Below are positions 5,074 to 5,074 of a stretch of 5,074 nucleotides of DNA, one piece after another. The notes under the pieces were generated by a model that saw only the letters and a program-made list of their open reading frames with translations, ran no database searches and was not told the DNA's origin. The position numbers were made by a program, and so were the translations under genes. The first letter of the stretch is position 1. The number at the start of each line of letters is the position of its first letter. The DNA lies in NCBI GenBank assembly GCA_021774015.1, contig JAJFJO010000327.1:1-5074 (forward strand). The letters run 5' to 3'. The stretch is from Gammaproteobacteria bacterium. GTDB lineage: Bacteria; Pseudomonadota; Gammaproteobacteria; Coxiellales; Coxiellaceae.

Positions 5074-5074
5074 A

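Overview
The window looks like a chromosomal segment of a moderately AT-rich gammaproteobacterium. The strongest evidence is the block TIGR02449-type coiled-coil gene, zapA, ssrS (6S RNA), fau (5-formyl-THF cyclo-ligase), a gene order typical of that class. A Legionellales-like organism is possible from the base composition and the style of the exported proteins, but the sequence does not prove it.

Positions 1-837 hold two envelope genes on the + strand, 23 bases apart. The first is a small exported protein missing only its first few residues. The second is a small lipoprotein whose mature part is almost entirely Tyr, Gly, Ser, His and Asn in GYYSS-type repeats. I recognise no family for either one.

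Positions 838-1556 hold a complete type II toxin-antitoxin module, mazE-mazF. It has a well-formed promoter (TTGCAA, 17 bases, TATACT) with nested palindromes of AGTATA-type half-sites across its spacer and -10 element. This is the expected layout for an autoregulated mazEF operon. Positions 1639-3420 hold a long aminopeptidase P of the XPNPEP1 type with all metal-binding and catalytic residues present.

Positions 3448-4831 form the cell-division / 6S RNA / folate block. A candidate promoter leads into the TIGR02449-type gene, which overlaps zapA by 4 bases. The 6S RNA gene follows zapA at once, with a perfect TATAAT box lying on the zapA stop codon. Its closing stem, apical motifs and 3' strand hairpin can be matched to E. 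coli 6S RNA. fau follows, probably partly co-transcribed with ssrS. From about 4882 to the end, a convergent reading frame on the - strand encodes the Pro/Ser/Gly-rich C-terminus of an unrecognised protein in a locally GC-rich patch.

I see no CRISPR array, insertion sequence, tRNA or rRNA. No stretch longer than 300 bases lacks a gene. I do not see a clear undescribed multi-gene system. The best candidates for new biology are the Tyr/His-rich lipoprotein with its exported neighbour, the nested mazEF operator, and a possible alternative 9-bp pairing inside the 6S RNA.
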